From Propionibacteriaceae bacterium (GTDB lineage: Bacteria > Actinomycetota > Actinomycetes > Propionibacteriales > Propionibacteriaceae): a stretch of DNA of 17,390 nt. Below the pieces are notes generated by a model. The model was not told where the DNA came from. It made no database searches and saw nothing but the letters and a program-made list of their open reading frames with translations. The stretch is taken from positions 2,851 to 20,240 of the forward strand of contig JAUMYR010000043.1 in NCBI GenBank assembly GCA_030528545.1. Reading direction: 5' to 3'. Both the position numbers and the translations under genes were made by a program. This document shows, in pieces, positions 1 to 6,800 of this stretch; position 1 is the first letter of the stretch; every line of letters starts with the position of its first letter.

Positions 1-117
1 GCCAATCAGTTCCCCAGCCTGGACGCGAGCGCCCGCATCCCGCAGCACGACATGCTCCCGGCCCCGATGCCGATAGCCCACCCGGAGCCCGTCGAAGGAC
101 AACAACGCGTTCGTCAT
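1..117 (-). CDS. ABC transporter ATP-binding protein, BtuD/FecE type (N-terminus only, cut by window edge)
   Basis: Only the first 39 codons are inside the window. They read MTNALLSFDGLRVGYR followed by a short variable stretch and then VLRDAGARVQAGELIG, the usual N-terminal beta-strand pattern of an ABC ATPase, ending just before the expected Walker A loop. The ATG (115-117) overlaps the TGA of the upstream permease gene as ATGA, so the two are almost certainly translationally coupled. Family knowledge: this subunit hydrolyses ATP on the cytoplasmic face to drive import through the FecCD-type permease next to it. Assignment to corrinoid uptake (BtuD) rests on the riboswitch at the head of the operon, not on this fragment. 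The nucleotide-binding motifs are outside the window and cannot be checked. Confidence 0.85.
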   Translation of the reverse strand, partial: MTNALLSFDGLRVGYRHRGREHVVLRDAGARVQAGELIG

Positions 118-1160
118 GGCGTCCCCCTGGTGCGGCGTAGCAGGATATAGATCACCACTGGCGCCCCGATCACCGCATTGACCGCGTTGAGCGGCAGCAC
201 CCCGTTGCCCGGCAGCTGGGCCAAGATCTCGGCCAGCAACGCGACAGCGCCGCCGATGAGGATCACCCCGGGGATCAGCACCCGGTGATTGGCGGTCCCG
301 AAGATCGTCCGCGCTACGTGTGGCATGGCGATGCCCAGGAAACTGATCGGCCCGCAGAACGCCGTCGCGGCACCGGCCAGCACCGCCGAGACCACCACGA
401 TGGCCGCCCTCATGGCCTTCGGGTTCAGTCCCATGGTCTCGGCATAGCGCTCCCCCAGCAGCAGCGCGTTGAGACCTTTGGCCAGTGGCCAGGACGCGGC
501 CAGCCCCACCACCAGCACTGGGGCGAGGACGGCCAGCGTCGGCCAGGTCACGCCCTGATAGCTGCCGAAACCCCAGCGGGTGAACTGCGAGATCGCCTCG
601 GGACGGGCGTTGGCGAGCATGATCGTCACCGCAGAGGACACCAGGTAGCCCAGCATGACGCCGAGCAGCAGCAGCGTGTTGGACGAGCCGACGAACCGCC
701 CGATGACCAGCACGAGCAACATGGTCAACGCCGACCCCAGGCAGGCCGCGGCCACGGCCGAGAGGTCGCCGAGCATCCCCAGCCCGGCGGTGAACCCGGC
801 GCCGTAGGCCGACCCACCGCCCACCAGGACGACCAGCGCCACGCCGAACGATGCGCCAGACGACACCCCGAGCACATAGGGGTCGGCGAGAGGGTTGCGG
901 AACAGAGTCTGCATCATCAGCCCGGTGACCCCGAGGGCCGCGCCGACCAGCAGCGCGACGATGGTCCGGGTCGCCCGCACATCAATGATGATGATGCGGG
1001 CGACCTCAGAGACCTCCCCACCGGCGAAGAACGCGAGGACCTCACCCAGCGGGAGCGTCACCGCACCCACGGCCAGCCCGGCCAGCCCGACGAGGACATA
1101 GGCGGCGATCACCACCGCGAACCGAAGTCCCAGGCGGGTATCGGGAAATGTTCGGGTCAC
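114..1160 (-). CDS. FecCD-family ABC permease, probable cobalamin (corrinoid) importer subunit
   Basis: A 348-residue, very hydrophobic protein of the size usual for FecCD/BtuC permeases, which form ten-helix dimers. Landmarks seen: the early conserved segment TRTIVALLVGAALGVTGLMM followed by QTLFRNPLADPYVLGVSSGA, the cytoplasmic coupling region FLGIAMPHVAR near residue 275, and a C-terminal IGAPVVIYILLRR. The start is GTG at 1158-1160, overlapping the TGA of the upstream lipoprotein gene as GTGA. The stop in turn overlaps the ATPase start as ATGA, so the three genes form one coupled operon. FecCD permeases carry siderophores, haem or cobalamin. The cobalamin riboswitch upstream of the operon favours a corrinoid, which is inference from regulation. 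Confidence 0.93.
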   Translation of the reverse strand: MTRTFPDTRLGLRFAVVIAAYVLVGLAGLAVGAVTLPLGEVLAFFAGGEVSEVARIIIIDVRATRTIVALLVGAALGVTGLMMQTLFRNPLADPYVLGVSSGASFGVALVVLVGGGSAYGAGFTAGLGMLGDLSAVAAACLGSALTMLLVLVIGRFVGSSNTLLLLGVMLGYLVSSAVTIMLANARPEAISQFTRWGFGSYQGVTWPTLAVLAPVLVVGLAASWPLAKGLNALLLGERYAETMGLNPKAMRAAIVVVSAVLAGAATAFCGPISFLGIAMPHVARTIFGTANHRVLIPGVILIGGAVALLAEILAQLPGNGVLPLNAVNAVIGAPVVIYILLRRTRGTP

Positions 1161-2401
1161 TGAACCTTCTGGTAGAACACGAAGGTGCGCGAAGCCGCCA
1201 GATCCGGGTGGAAGATCGCGACCAGGTCGGCGAGCACCAGGTCAGGGCGCACCGCACCCTGCTGCCAGTAGTCGTTACCGCCCGCCTCGTTGACCCGCAA
1301 TGTCGGATCCCACACATTGCCTAGCTTCACTGCCTCAAGGCTCTCGTTGCGCGGATCCGCGGCGACGACATCGGCGACGGTCTTCCACTTGGCCCCGAAG
1401 GGCTGGCCATTGAGCCAGAACTTAGCCTTGGCGGCGTCAGCGAGCACCGTCTCCATGCTGACCTCCGCGCTCTCAGAACCCGGCTTGGACGCGAACACGT
1501 AGTCACCGCCGGCGTCCTTGATGAGCGCCGCGAGGTAGGAGTCTCCTCCCGGGACCCGCCAGACCCCGGCATTGTTTTGCCCCACCAGGACGCTCGGCCG
1601 GTTCGAGGCGCCAGCGACCTTCGCCGCGACCGCCTTGTAGTCGGACTCGATCTTGCCGAACAGTTCGTTAGCCTTGGCCTCCAGGTTGAGGAACAGCGCG
1701 GGGTACTTCAGCCATTCGGTGCGTCCGAGCGGCGTGGCGTCCAGCCAGGAGGCGTCCGCGACCACGGGGATCTTGGCCCCACGCAGCTTTGCGTAGGAGG
1801 GGTCTTCGAACCCGCCGGAAAGGAAGAGGTCCGGGGCCAGCGCCAGCGCCTGCTCGATGTTGACCGTGCCGTCCTCATTGGCATAGCCCTTGATCTTGCC
1901 CGCGGCGTGGGCGTCCCGGATCGGGCCGTCGTATAGGTATTGCGGTGTGGCCACGCCAACGACCCGCTCCGTCGCGCCCAGCATCTCAAGGACCGGGACT
2001 TGGGTCGTGGAGGAGGCGGCGATCTTCTTCACCGGGATCTGTACCTTCACGGCCTTGGCCAGGTCGCCTTCGAGCGTGGGCTCGGGCGCCCCGCACTGCA
2101 CCAGCACGTAACGTTCCGCTGAGGCTCCGGGGGCCGTCTGGTCCACCGTCACGACCTTGTAGGACTTGTGGTATTCAACCTTGATACCGCTGGCCGCACC
2201 GAACTGGGTCTTCTCGGGGAAATAGTCCCGGTTAGCGTCGAACTGGCTGATGCAGCCCTGCTGGTTGCCCTGCGTATCGCCGCCGGAGGCGGAGGGCAGG
2301 GCGGTGACGGAAGAACTCCCGTCTTGATAGCAGCCAACGGCCGCGACGGATGTGGCGATGGCGAGGCAAACCCCGGTGATCCGCCGGAAAAGGGTGCCCA
2401 T
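1157..2401 (-). CDS. Substrate-binding lipoprotein of FecCD-type ABC importer, probable cobalamin/corrinoid binder (BtuF-like)
   Basis: I chose the ATG at 2399-2401, which gives 414 residues, because it follows GGAAGGAG (2406-2413) at 4 nt and opens directly on a lipoprotein signal: MGTLFRR, a hydrophobic stretch, then AAVGC with the lipidated Cys24. An upstream in-frame extension has no ribosome site and would bury the signal. A low-complexity Ser/Gly linker (about 26-48) precedes an extra N-terminal segment (about 55-105, with DYFPEK, VEYHKSYKVVTV and ERYVLVQCG). I recall this segment from one subgroup of the TroA/BtuF-like (COG0614) binding proteins. The usual lobe pattern follows (VLEMLGATERVVGV, then NIEQALALAPDLFLSGG). 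Cys50 and Cys103 are outside the lipobox and could pair. It is the first gene of the coupled operon and sits under the cobalamin riboswitch. The alternative is a siderophore or haem binder. Confidence 0.9.
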   Translation of the reverse strand: MGTLFRRITGVCLAIATSVAAVGCYQDGSSSVTALPSASGGDTQGNQQGCISQFDANRDYFPEKTQFGAASGIKVEYHKSYKVVTVDQTAPGASAERYVLVQCGAPEPTLEGDLAKAVKVQIPVKKIAASSTTQVPVLEMLGATERVVGVATPQYLYDGPIRDAHAAGKIKGYANEDGTVNIEQALALAPDLFLSGGFEDPSYAKLRGAKIPVVADASWLDATPLGRTEWLKYPALFLNLEAKANELFGKIESDYKAVAAKVAGASNRPSVLVGQNNAGVWRVPGGDSYLAALIKDAGGDYVFASKPGSESAEVSMETVLADAAKAKFWLNGQPFGAKWKTVADVVAADPRNESLEAVKLGNVWDPTLRVNEAGGNDYWQQGAVRPDLVLADLVAIFHPDLAASRTFVFYQKVQ

Positions 2402-2405
2402 GTTG

Positions 2406-2413
2406 CTCCTTCC
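2406..2413 (-). promoter_or_regulatory. Ribosome binding site fixing the start of the corrinoid-binding lipoprotein gene
   Basis: The minus strand reads GGAAGGAG, 4 nt before the ATG at 2401. It selects this start over an in-frame upstream extension. Its GGAAG half is complementary to CTTCC at 2446-2442 between the riboswitch core and the gene, so it is a plausible target for riboswitch-controlled masking. Confidence 0.75.
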
Positions 2414-2484
2414 ATACCTCGGACGCCAGGCGCACGCGGCAGGAAGCACACAGCCCTTGCGTCGAGAGCTTCAACCTCTGAGCG

Positions 2485-2566
2485 GGCCGAGGCGACCGGA
2501 CTTTCCCTCGGGAATCACCGTTGCGGCACAGTTCTGGAATCTCACCAGATTCGCTCGGCCAGCACC
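2485..2566 (-). promoter_or_regulatory. Cobalamin (AdoCbl-type) riboswitch aptamer in the leader of the ABC importer operon
   Basis: Read on the minus strand, the leader shows the conserved elements in order. They are GGTGCT (2566-2561), a hairpin with arms CTGG/CCAG (2548-2545 and 2537-2534) within AATCTGGTGAGATTCCAG, the core ACTGTGCCGCAACGGTGA (2532-2515), and a small TTCCC-GA-GGGAA hairpin (2514-2503). The B12-box-like AAGTCCGGTCGCC (2503 onward) comes last. GGCCGAG (2560-2554) pairs perfectly with CTCGGCC (2491-2485) and closes the fold. About 80 nt separate the aptamer from the ATG at 2401, which holds the expression platform. CTTCC (2446-2442) is complementary to GGAAG (2413-2409) within the ribosome binding site, suggesting translational control. 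Family knowledge: these RNAs shut off B12 uptake or synthesis genes when cobalamin is abundant. Confidence 0.88.
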
Positions 2567-2578
2567 CTGATACTACCC

Positions 2579-2591
2579 CAGGTCGGACCTG
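2579..2591. promoter_or_regulatory. 13-bp palindrome CAGGTC-G-GACCTG in the divergent region, possible operator
   Basis: This is a perfect inverted repeat of 6-bp arms around one base. It sits between the riboswitch-controlled operon (minus) and the nucleotidase gene (plus). On the minus strand it lies 3 bp upstream of TAGTAT (2575-2570), a possible -10 hexamer for the importer operon. A further GACCTG half-site occurs at 2611-2616. A perfect 6-bp repeat can arise by chance in GC-rich DNA, and no -35 is obvious. Confidence 0.3.
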
Positions 2592-2683
2592 TCGCGGGGA
2601 CACCCTCGCCGACCTGGCCCTGCGTGGAGCTGGAATGGTCCTGTGCCGATGCTGACACCGATGCGGCACGGAAAGGACGCCCC

Positions 2684-4897
2684 ATGAGGAGAATCCTGAC
2701 ACTGGCACTGTCCATCGCTCTCTCACTGGTCTGGCTGGGGACCGCCCCCAGCCCCGCGCGGGCCGATGACGGCTCCGCCCTGACGGTTCTAGCGACCACC
2801 GACATCCATGGCCACCTCGTGAATTGGGACTATTTCGCCGACCAGCCCTATCCGAGGGACGCCAAACGCAAACAGCCGCTGGGCCTCGACCACGTCTCGA
2901 CGATCGTCAAGCAGGTCCGGGACGCCAAGGGTGCCGACTCGGTGGTGGTCGTCGACAACGGCGACTATATCCAGGGCACCCCGCTGAGCTATCTGGCCGC
3001 GCTCCAGCCCGGCAAGCTGAGCGGGACGCCGCTGCCGCACGCGGCCAACCTCATCGGCTACGACGTGCAGAACCTCGGCAACCACGAGTTCAACTACGGC
3101 CTGGCCTACCTCAACGACTACGCCGCCCAGCTGAACGCCCCGCTGCTCGGGGCCAACGTCATCGACGATTCCACCGGCAAACCGGCCTACGCCCCGACAG
3201 CGATGCTGACCAAGAAGGTCGCGGGTCACGAGGTCAAGGTCGGGGTGGTCGGTGTCGTCACCACCGGGGTCAAGGTCTGGGATAAGGCCCACGTCGAGGG
3301 CAAGCTCACCTTCGCCGACCCGGTGACGGTGAGCGAACACTGGGCCTCCCAGCTGAAGGCCGACGGCGCGGACGTGGTGATCGTTCTCGCTCATATGGGC
3401 CTCGACTCCCCCGCGGCCCCCTACCGGCCCGACGCGGTGCCCGAGAACGTGGCCAGCAGCATCGCCACCAAGGCCCGCAATGTCGACGTCGTGGTGACCG
3501 GCCACACCCACCTGGATGCCCCCAAGACGCTTCTGCCCGGTGCCTCCGGGCACGACGTGCTGCTGTCTCAGGCTCATTTCTGGGCTCGCGGCGTCGCCGA
3601 GATCTCGTTGCCGTTGACCTTCGACTCCGGCCGTCCGGTCATCGACTACGCCTCCTGGGACGCCAAGGCCCGCTACAGCATGGATGTGGAGCCGGACCCG
3701 GCTTTCGTCAACGACCCCGTCATCAAGGCGGCCCACGCCGCGACCATCGGCTACGTCAACTCCAAGGTCGGAACCTCCAGCATCGAGATGACCACGAAGA
3801 CCTCCCGCTACGAGGACACCCCGATCCTCGACTTCATCGGCAAGGTCCAGGAGAACACCGTGGCCTCGGCGCTCAAGGGCACCCCCTATGAGGGCATCCC
3901 CGTCATCACCGAGGTCTCCCCCTTCTCGCGCACCGCGGTCTTCCCGAAGGGAGACCTGAGGATCCGCGACATCGCCGGGCTGTACGTCTACGACAACACC
4001 CTCGCGGCGATCAAGCTGAGCGGCAAACAGGTGCGCGAATACCTGGAATGGTCGGCCCGCTACTTCGTGCAGACCGCGCCCGGGGCGAGGTTCGACCCCG
4101 AGACCGGCACCAACGCGGCCTACGACGGAGGCCGGCCGATCCCCGACTACAACTTCGACACACTCAGCGGGGTCACCTACGCCATCGACGTGTCGAAACC
4201 GGTCGGGGAACGCATCCTCGGCCTGTCCTACCAGTGCGCACCGGTCGCCGACGACGACACCTTCATCATGGCGATCAACAACTACCGGATGAGCGGAGCC
4301 GGGGCCGCGCCCTTCGTCAAGGACGCCCCAGTGGTGTGGAACGAACTGCTGGAGATCCGCCAGCTCCTGATCGACCACGCCACCAAGGCCGGGGTCGTCG
4401 ACCCGAAGGACTTCTTCGTCGAGAACTGGCGCCTCACCACCTCTGGCGAACGGTTCACCCCCGACGAGTGCCGCACCCCCACACCGAGCCCCACGCCCAC
4501 GCCCGGGCCGGGCACTCCACCGCCCGGTTCGGCACCCGAGGCCTTGATCACGGTCTCGCCGGAGCGGGCCGCGGTGGGTGCGAAACTGACGGTGACGGGC
4601 GCATCCTTCGCCCCCGGCGAACAGGTGCGCCTCGAGTTGCACTCCACCCCGGTGTTGCTGGCCACCGTGACCGCGGACGCCCAGGGGCGGTTCACCGCGA
4701 CGCTCACCGTGCCGCGCGTGGCCCCCGGAGCACACCAGGTGGTCGCGACCGGTGGCTCCGGCGGGCGCCGTGCGTCCGCCTCCCTCACCGTGATGGCGCG
4801 CCAGTTGCCCAAGACGGACGGCTCCGCCGGTGCCGGGCCGCTGTTCGGGCTGGCCCTCGCCCTGGCCTTCCTGGCACTGCGGCGAGCCCGGCTCTGA
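2684..4897 (+). CDS. Secreted, wall-anchored CpdB/5'-nucleotidase-like metallophosphoesterase
   Basis: The ATG at 2684 follows AAAGGA (2672-2677) and opens on a signal peptide (RR, hydrophobic core, cleavage after SPARA at about residue 27), giving 737 residues. The calcineurin-like metal site is complete: TTDIHGH (D40, H42), DNGD (D94), GNHE (N133, H134), AHMG (H237) and GHTH (H274, H276). The 5'-nucleotidase C-terminal domain (about 365-590) has VYDNTL and NNYRMSG for base stacking. The text around DIHGHLVNWDYF resembles 2',3'-cyclic-nucleotide phosphodiesterase/3'-nucleotidase (CpdB) more than UshA. A Pro/Thr linker (597-615), an Ig-like domain (about 617-704) and a sorting signal LPKTD (708-712) plus hydrophobic stretch plus RRARL tail follow. 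It probably salvages phosphate and nucleosides outside the cell. Exact substrate is uncertain, and the Asp in the fifth sorting position is unusual. Confidence 0.92.
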   Translation: MRRILTLALSIALSLVWLGTAPSPARADDGSALTVLATTDIHGHLVNWDYFADQPYPRDAKRKQPLGLDHVSTIVKQVRDAKGADSVVVVDNGDYIQGTPLSYLAALQPGKLSGTPLPHAANLIGYDVQNLGNHEFNYGLAYLNDYAAQLNAPLLGANVIDDSTGKPAYAPTAMLTKKVAGHEVKVGVVGVVTTGVKVWDKAHVEGKLTFADPVTVSEHWASQLKADGADVVIVLAHMGLDSPAAPYRPDAVPENVASSIATKARNVDVVVTGHTHLDAPKTLLPGASGHDVLLSQAHFWARGVAEISLPLTFDSGRPVIDYASWDAKARYSMDVEPDPAFVNDPVIKAAHAATIGYVNSKVGTSSIEMTTKTSRYEDTPILDFIGKVQENTVASALKGTPYEGIPVITEVSPFSRTAVFPKGDLRIRDIAGLYVYDNTLAAIKLSGKQVREYLEWSARYFVQTAPGARFDPETGTNAAYDGGRPIPDYNFDTLSGVTYAIDVSKPVGERILGLSYQCAPVADDDTFIMAINNYRMSGAGAAPFVKDAPVVWNELLEIRQLLIDHATKAGVVDPKDFFVENWRLTTSGERFTPDECRTPTPSPTPTPGPGTPPPGSAPEALITVSPERAAVGAKLTVTGASFAPGEQVRLELHSTPVLLATVTADAQGRFTATLTVPRVAPGAHQVVATGGSGGRRASASLTVMARQLPKTDGSAGAGPLFGLALALAFLALRRARL

Positions 4898-4904
4898 GCA
4901 CTAG

Positions 4905-4937
4905 GCGGTGGGGGCGGGCCGGTCTCGTCCCCACCGC
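4905..4937 (+). terminator. GC-rich hairpin downstream of the nucleotidase gene, candidate terminator
   Basis: GCGGTGGGG (4905-4913) pairs perfectly with CCCCACCGC (4929-4937) around a 15-nt loop, beginning 7 bp after the TGA of the nucleotidase gene. No T-run follows, so it is either a weak or factor-assisted terminator or a transcript-end stabiliser. Confidence 0.5.
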
Positions 4938-5016
4938 GGCGCACCACCTGCTCCCCCAGTCCGGAGCCCATGGCCGCACCACCCCGGCCATGCGGGCATC
5001 GCCGGGTGCCAGGCGG

Positions 5017-5022
5017 TAGTCT
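5017..5022 (+). promoter_or_regulatory. -10 element of a leaderless promoter for glnS
   Basis: TAGTCT ends 7 nt before the ATG at 5030, and no Shine-Dalgarno sequence lies between. The spacing places the transcription start on or next to the A of the start codon. The same arrangement recurs before four other genes in this window. No clear -35 is visible. Confidence 0.6.
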
Positions 5023-5029
5023 TTCCCGC

Positions 5030-6688
5030 ATGAACGACGCGCCCACCAGTGACTTCATCCGCGATACAGTCCGTGCCGATAACGAGGCCGGGACCTATGG
5101 CGGGCGCGTCCAGACGCGGTTCCCACCCGAGCCCAATGGCTACCTCCACATCGGACACGCCAAGGCGATCACCGTCGACTACGGTGTCGCCGCGGACTTC
5201 GGCGGGGTCTATAACTTGCGTTTCGACGACACCAACCCCGACACCGAGGACACCGAGTACGTCGAATCCATCATCGACGATGTGGAGTGGCTCGGCTGCC
5301 ATCCTGAGAAGGTGGTCTACGCCTCCGACTATTTCGGCCAGCTGTATGAGTGGGCCGAGTACCTCATCGGCCAGGGCCTGGCCTATGTGGACGACCAGTC
5401 CGCCGAGGACATCTCCGCGCAGCGGGGCGGGTATGGCAAGCCCGGCATCGAATCGCCATATCGTAACCGCACCGTGGCCGAGAACCTCGATCTGTTCCGC
5501 CGGATGAGGGCCGGTGAGTTCCCCGACGGTTCCCGGGTGCTGCGCGCCAAGATCGACATGGCCCACGAGAACATGCAGATGCGTGACCCGATCATGTACC
5601 GCATCCGCGCCTCCCACCATCACCGCACCGGAGACGAGTGGGTCATCTACCCCACCTATGACTGGGCTCACGGCCAGTCGGATGCGATCGAGGGGGTCAC
5701 TCACTCCTTGTGCACGCTGGAGTTCGACACCCACCGCGTGCTCTACGACTGGTTCCTTGAACAGCTGCCGTTGCCAGGCGATCAGCCCAAGCAGATCGAG
5801 TTCGCCCGGCTGGAGCTGACCCATACCGTCACCAGCAAGCGCAGGTTGGCCAAGCTGGTCAACGACGGTCTGGTGGATGGGTGGGACGATCCGCGGATGC
5901 CGACGCTGCGGGGCCTCAAGCGTCGCGGATACCCCCCGGCGGCGATCCGCGCGTTCTGCGACACCGGGACCACGAGGACCAACAGCCGCCGCAGCATCGA
6001 GGAGTTGGAGAGTTTTGTCCGCCGGGAACTGAACCGGACCGCGCTGCGCCGCATGGCGGTGGTCCGTCCGCTCAAACTCGTTATCACGAACTGGCCAGCG
6101 GGACAGGTCGAACACTTCACCGTCGCGAACAACCCCGAGGATCCCGCCGACGGCACCCGCGAGGTCGCCTTCTCCGGCGAGCTGTGGATCGAGGCCGAGG
6201 ACTTCGCCGAGGTCCCACCGCCGAAGTTCTTCCGGCTATCGCCCGGACGCGAGGTGCGGCTGCGTGGAGCCTATTTCGTCACCGCGACTGATGTGGTCAA
6301 GGACGCCGACGGCGCGATCGTCCAGGTCAACGCGACCTACGACCCGCAAAGCCGCGGCGGCAACTCCCCCGACGGGCGCAAGGTGAAGTCGACGATGCAC
6401 TGGGTCTCGACGGCCCACGCCGTGCCGCTGACCGTCGCCTTGTATGAACGGCTCTTCACCGCCGAGGTTCCCGGCGAGGCGACCGGGGAGCCGCTCGACG
6501 ACCTCAACCCGGCCTCCCGCGAGATCGTCTCCGGCTGGGGGGAGGAGGCTCTGGCGGAGACCGCCCCGGGCCAGGTGGTGCAGTTCGAGCGGCTGGGCTA
6601 CTTCGCCGCGGATTCCGAACGCCCGGGCCTGTTCCACCGCACGGTGGGGCTCAAGGACGAATGGGCCTCCATCCAGCGTCGAAGCTGA
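5030..6688 (+). CDS. glnS: Glutamine--tRNA ligase (GlnRS)
   Basis: The protein is 552 residues, full length for bacterial GlnRS, and I can follow it alongside the E. coli enzyme from end to end. Motifs seen: FPPEPNGYLHIGHAK with HIGH at 40-43, NLRFDDTNP (62-70), THSLCTLEF (224-232), VTSKR (267-271) at the KMSKS position, GWDDPRMPT (284-292), and the anticodon-binding beta-barrel (about 340-552) ending FHRTVGLKDEWA. It attaches glutamine to tRNA-Gln directly in the cytoplasm. I chose ATG 5030 because a leaderless -10 (TAGTCT) sits just before it and the protein then starts as known homologues do. Many actinobacteria lack GlnRS and use GatCAB amidation, so its presence is notable. No fused YqeY domain is present. 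Confidence 0.96.
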   Translation: MNDAPTSDFIRDTVRADNEAGTYGGRVQTRFPPEPNGYLHIGHAKAITVDYGVAADFGGVYNLRFDDTNPDTEDTEYVESIIDDVEWLGCHPEKVVYASDYFGQLYEWAEYLIGQGLAYVDDQSAEDISAQRGGYGKPGIESPYRNRTVAENLDLFRRMRAGEFPDGSRVLRAKIDMAHENMQMRDPIMYRIRASHHHRTGDEWVIYPTYDWAHGQSDAIEGVTHSLCTLEFDTHRVLYDWFLEQLPLPGDQPKQIEFARLELTHTVTSKRRLAKLVNDGLVDGWDDPRMPTLRGLKRRGYPPAAIRAFCDTGTTRTNSRRSIEELESFVRRELNRTALRRMAVVRPLKLVITNWPAGQVEHFTVANNPEDPADGTREVAFSGELWIEAEDFAEVPPPKFFRLSPGREVRLRGAYFVTATDVVKDADGAIVQVNATYDPQSRGGNSPDGRKVKSTMHWVSTAHAVPLTVALYERLFTAEVPGEATGEPLDDLNPASREIVSGWGEEALAETAPGQVVQFERLGYFAADSERPGLFHRTVGLKDEWASIQRRS

Positions 6689-6735
6689 GCCTCGCCTCCT
6701 GCCGCCTTCCGCGGCGCGGACTCTAGGTTTCGCGC

Positions 6736-6758
6736 CACGCAGTGAGGCCTCCTGCGTG
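6736..6758. terminator. Inverted repeat between glnS and the cardiolipin synthase gene, possible terminator or operator
   Basis: CACGCAG (6736-6742) and CTGCGTG (6752-6758) are perfect 7-bp arms around TGAGGCCTC, itself containing the palindrome GAGGCCTC. It begins 48 bp after the glnS stop and ends 30 bp before the next -10 element. There is no T-run. It could end the glnS transcript or bind a regulator upstream of the next promoter; the sequence does not decide. Confidence 0.35.
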
Positions 6759-6788
6759 GACGCCACATCCGATGGCGCGCCTCGCCGC

Positions 6789-6794
6789 TAGGCT
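6789..6794 (+). promoter_or_regulatory. -10 element of a leaderless promoter for the cardiolipin synthase gene
   Basis: TAGGCT is followed by exactly 6 nt (GGGCCC) and then the ATG at 6801. No Shine-Dalgarno sequence is present, so the transcript likely begins at the start codon. Confidence 0.6.
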
Positions 6795-6800
6795 GGGCCC

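Noticed and set aside
2168..2683. In-frame upstream extension of the nucleotidase by 172 codons
   Set aside because: It would run through the divergent lipoprotein gene and the riboswitch and bury the signal peptide. The ATG at 2684 has a good ribosome site and opens on the signal sequence.
2789..4735. Long open frame on the minus strand opposite the nucleotidase gene (about 648 codons)
   Set aside because: It has no ribosome site, its composition is rich in Gly, Val, Asp and His as expected for an antisense frame of GC-rich coding DNA, and the plus-strand frame has complete catalytic motifs.
5831..5845. VTSKR in GlnRS as a broken KMSKS motif
   Set aside because: Bacterial GlnRS normally has a shortened form (VMSKR in E. 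coli). The catalytic Lys and Ser are kept, so there is no sign of inactivation.
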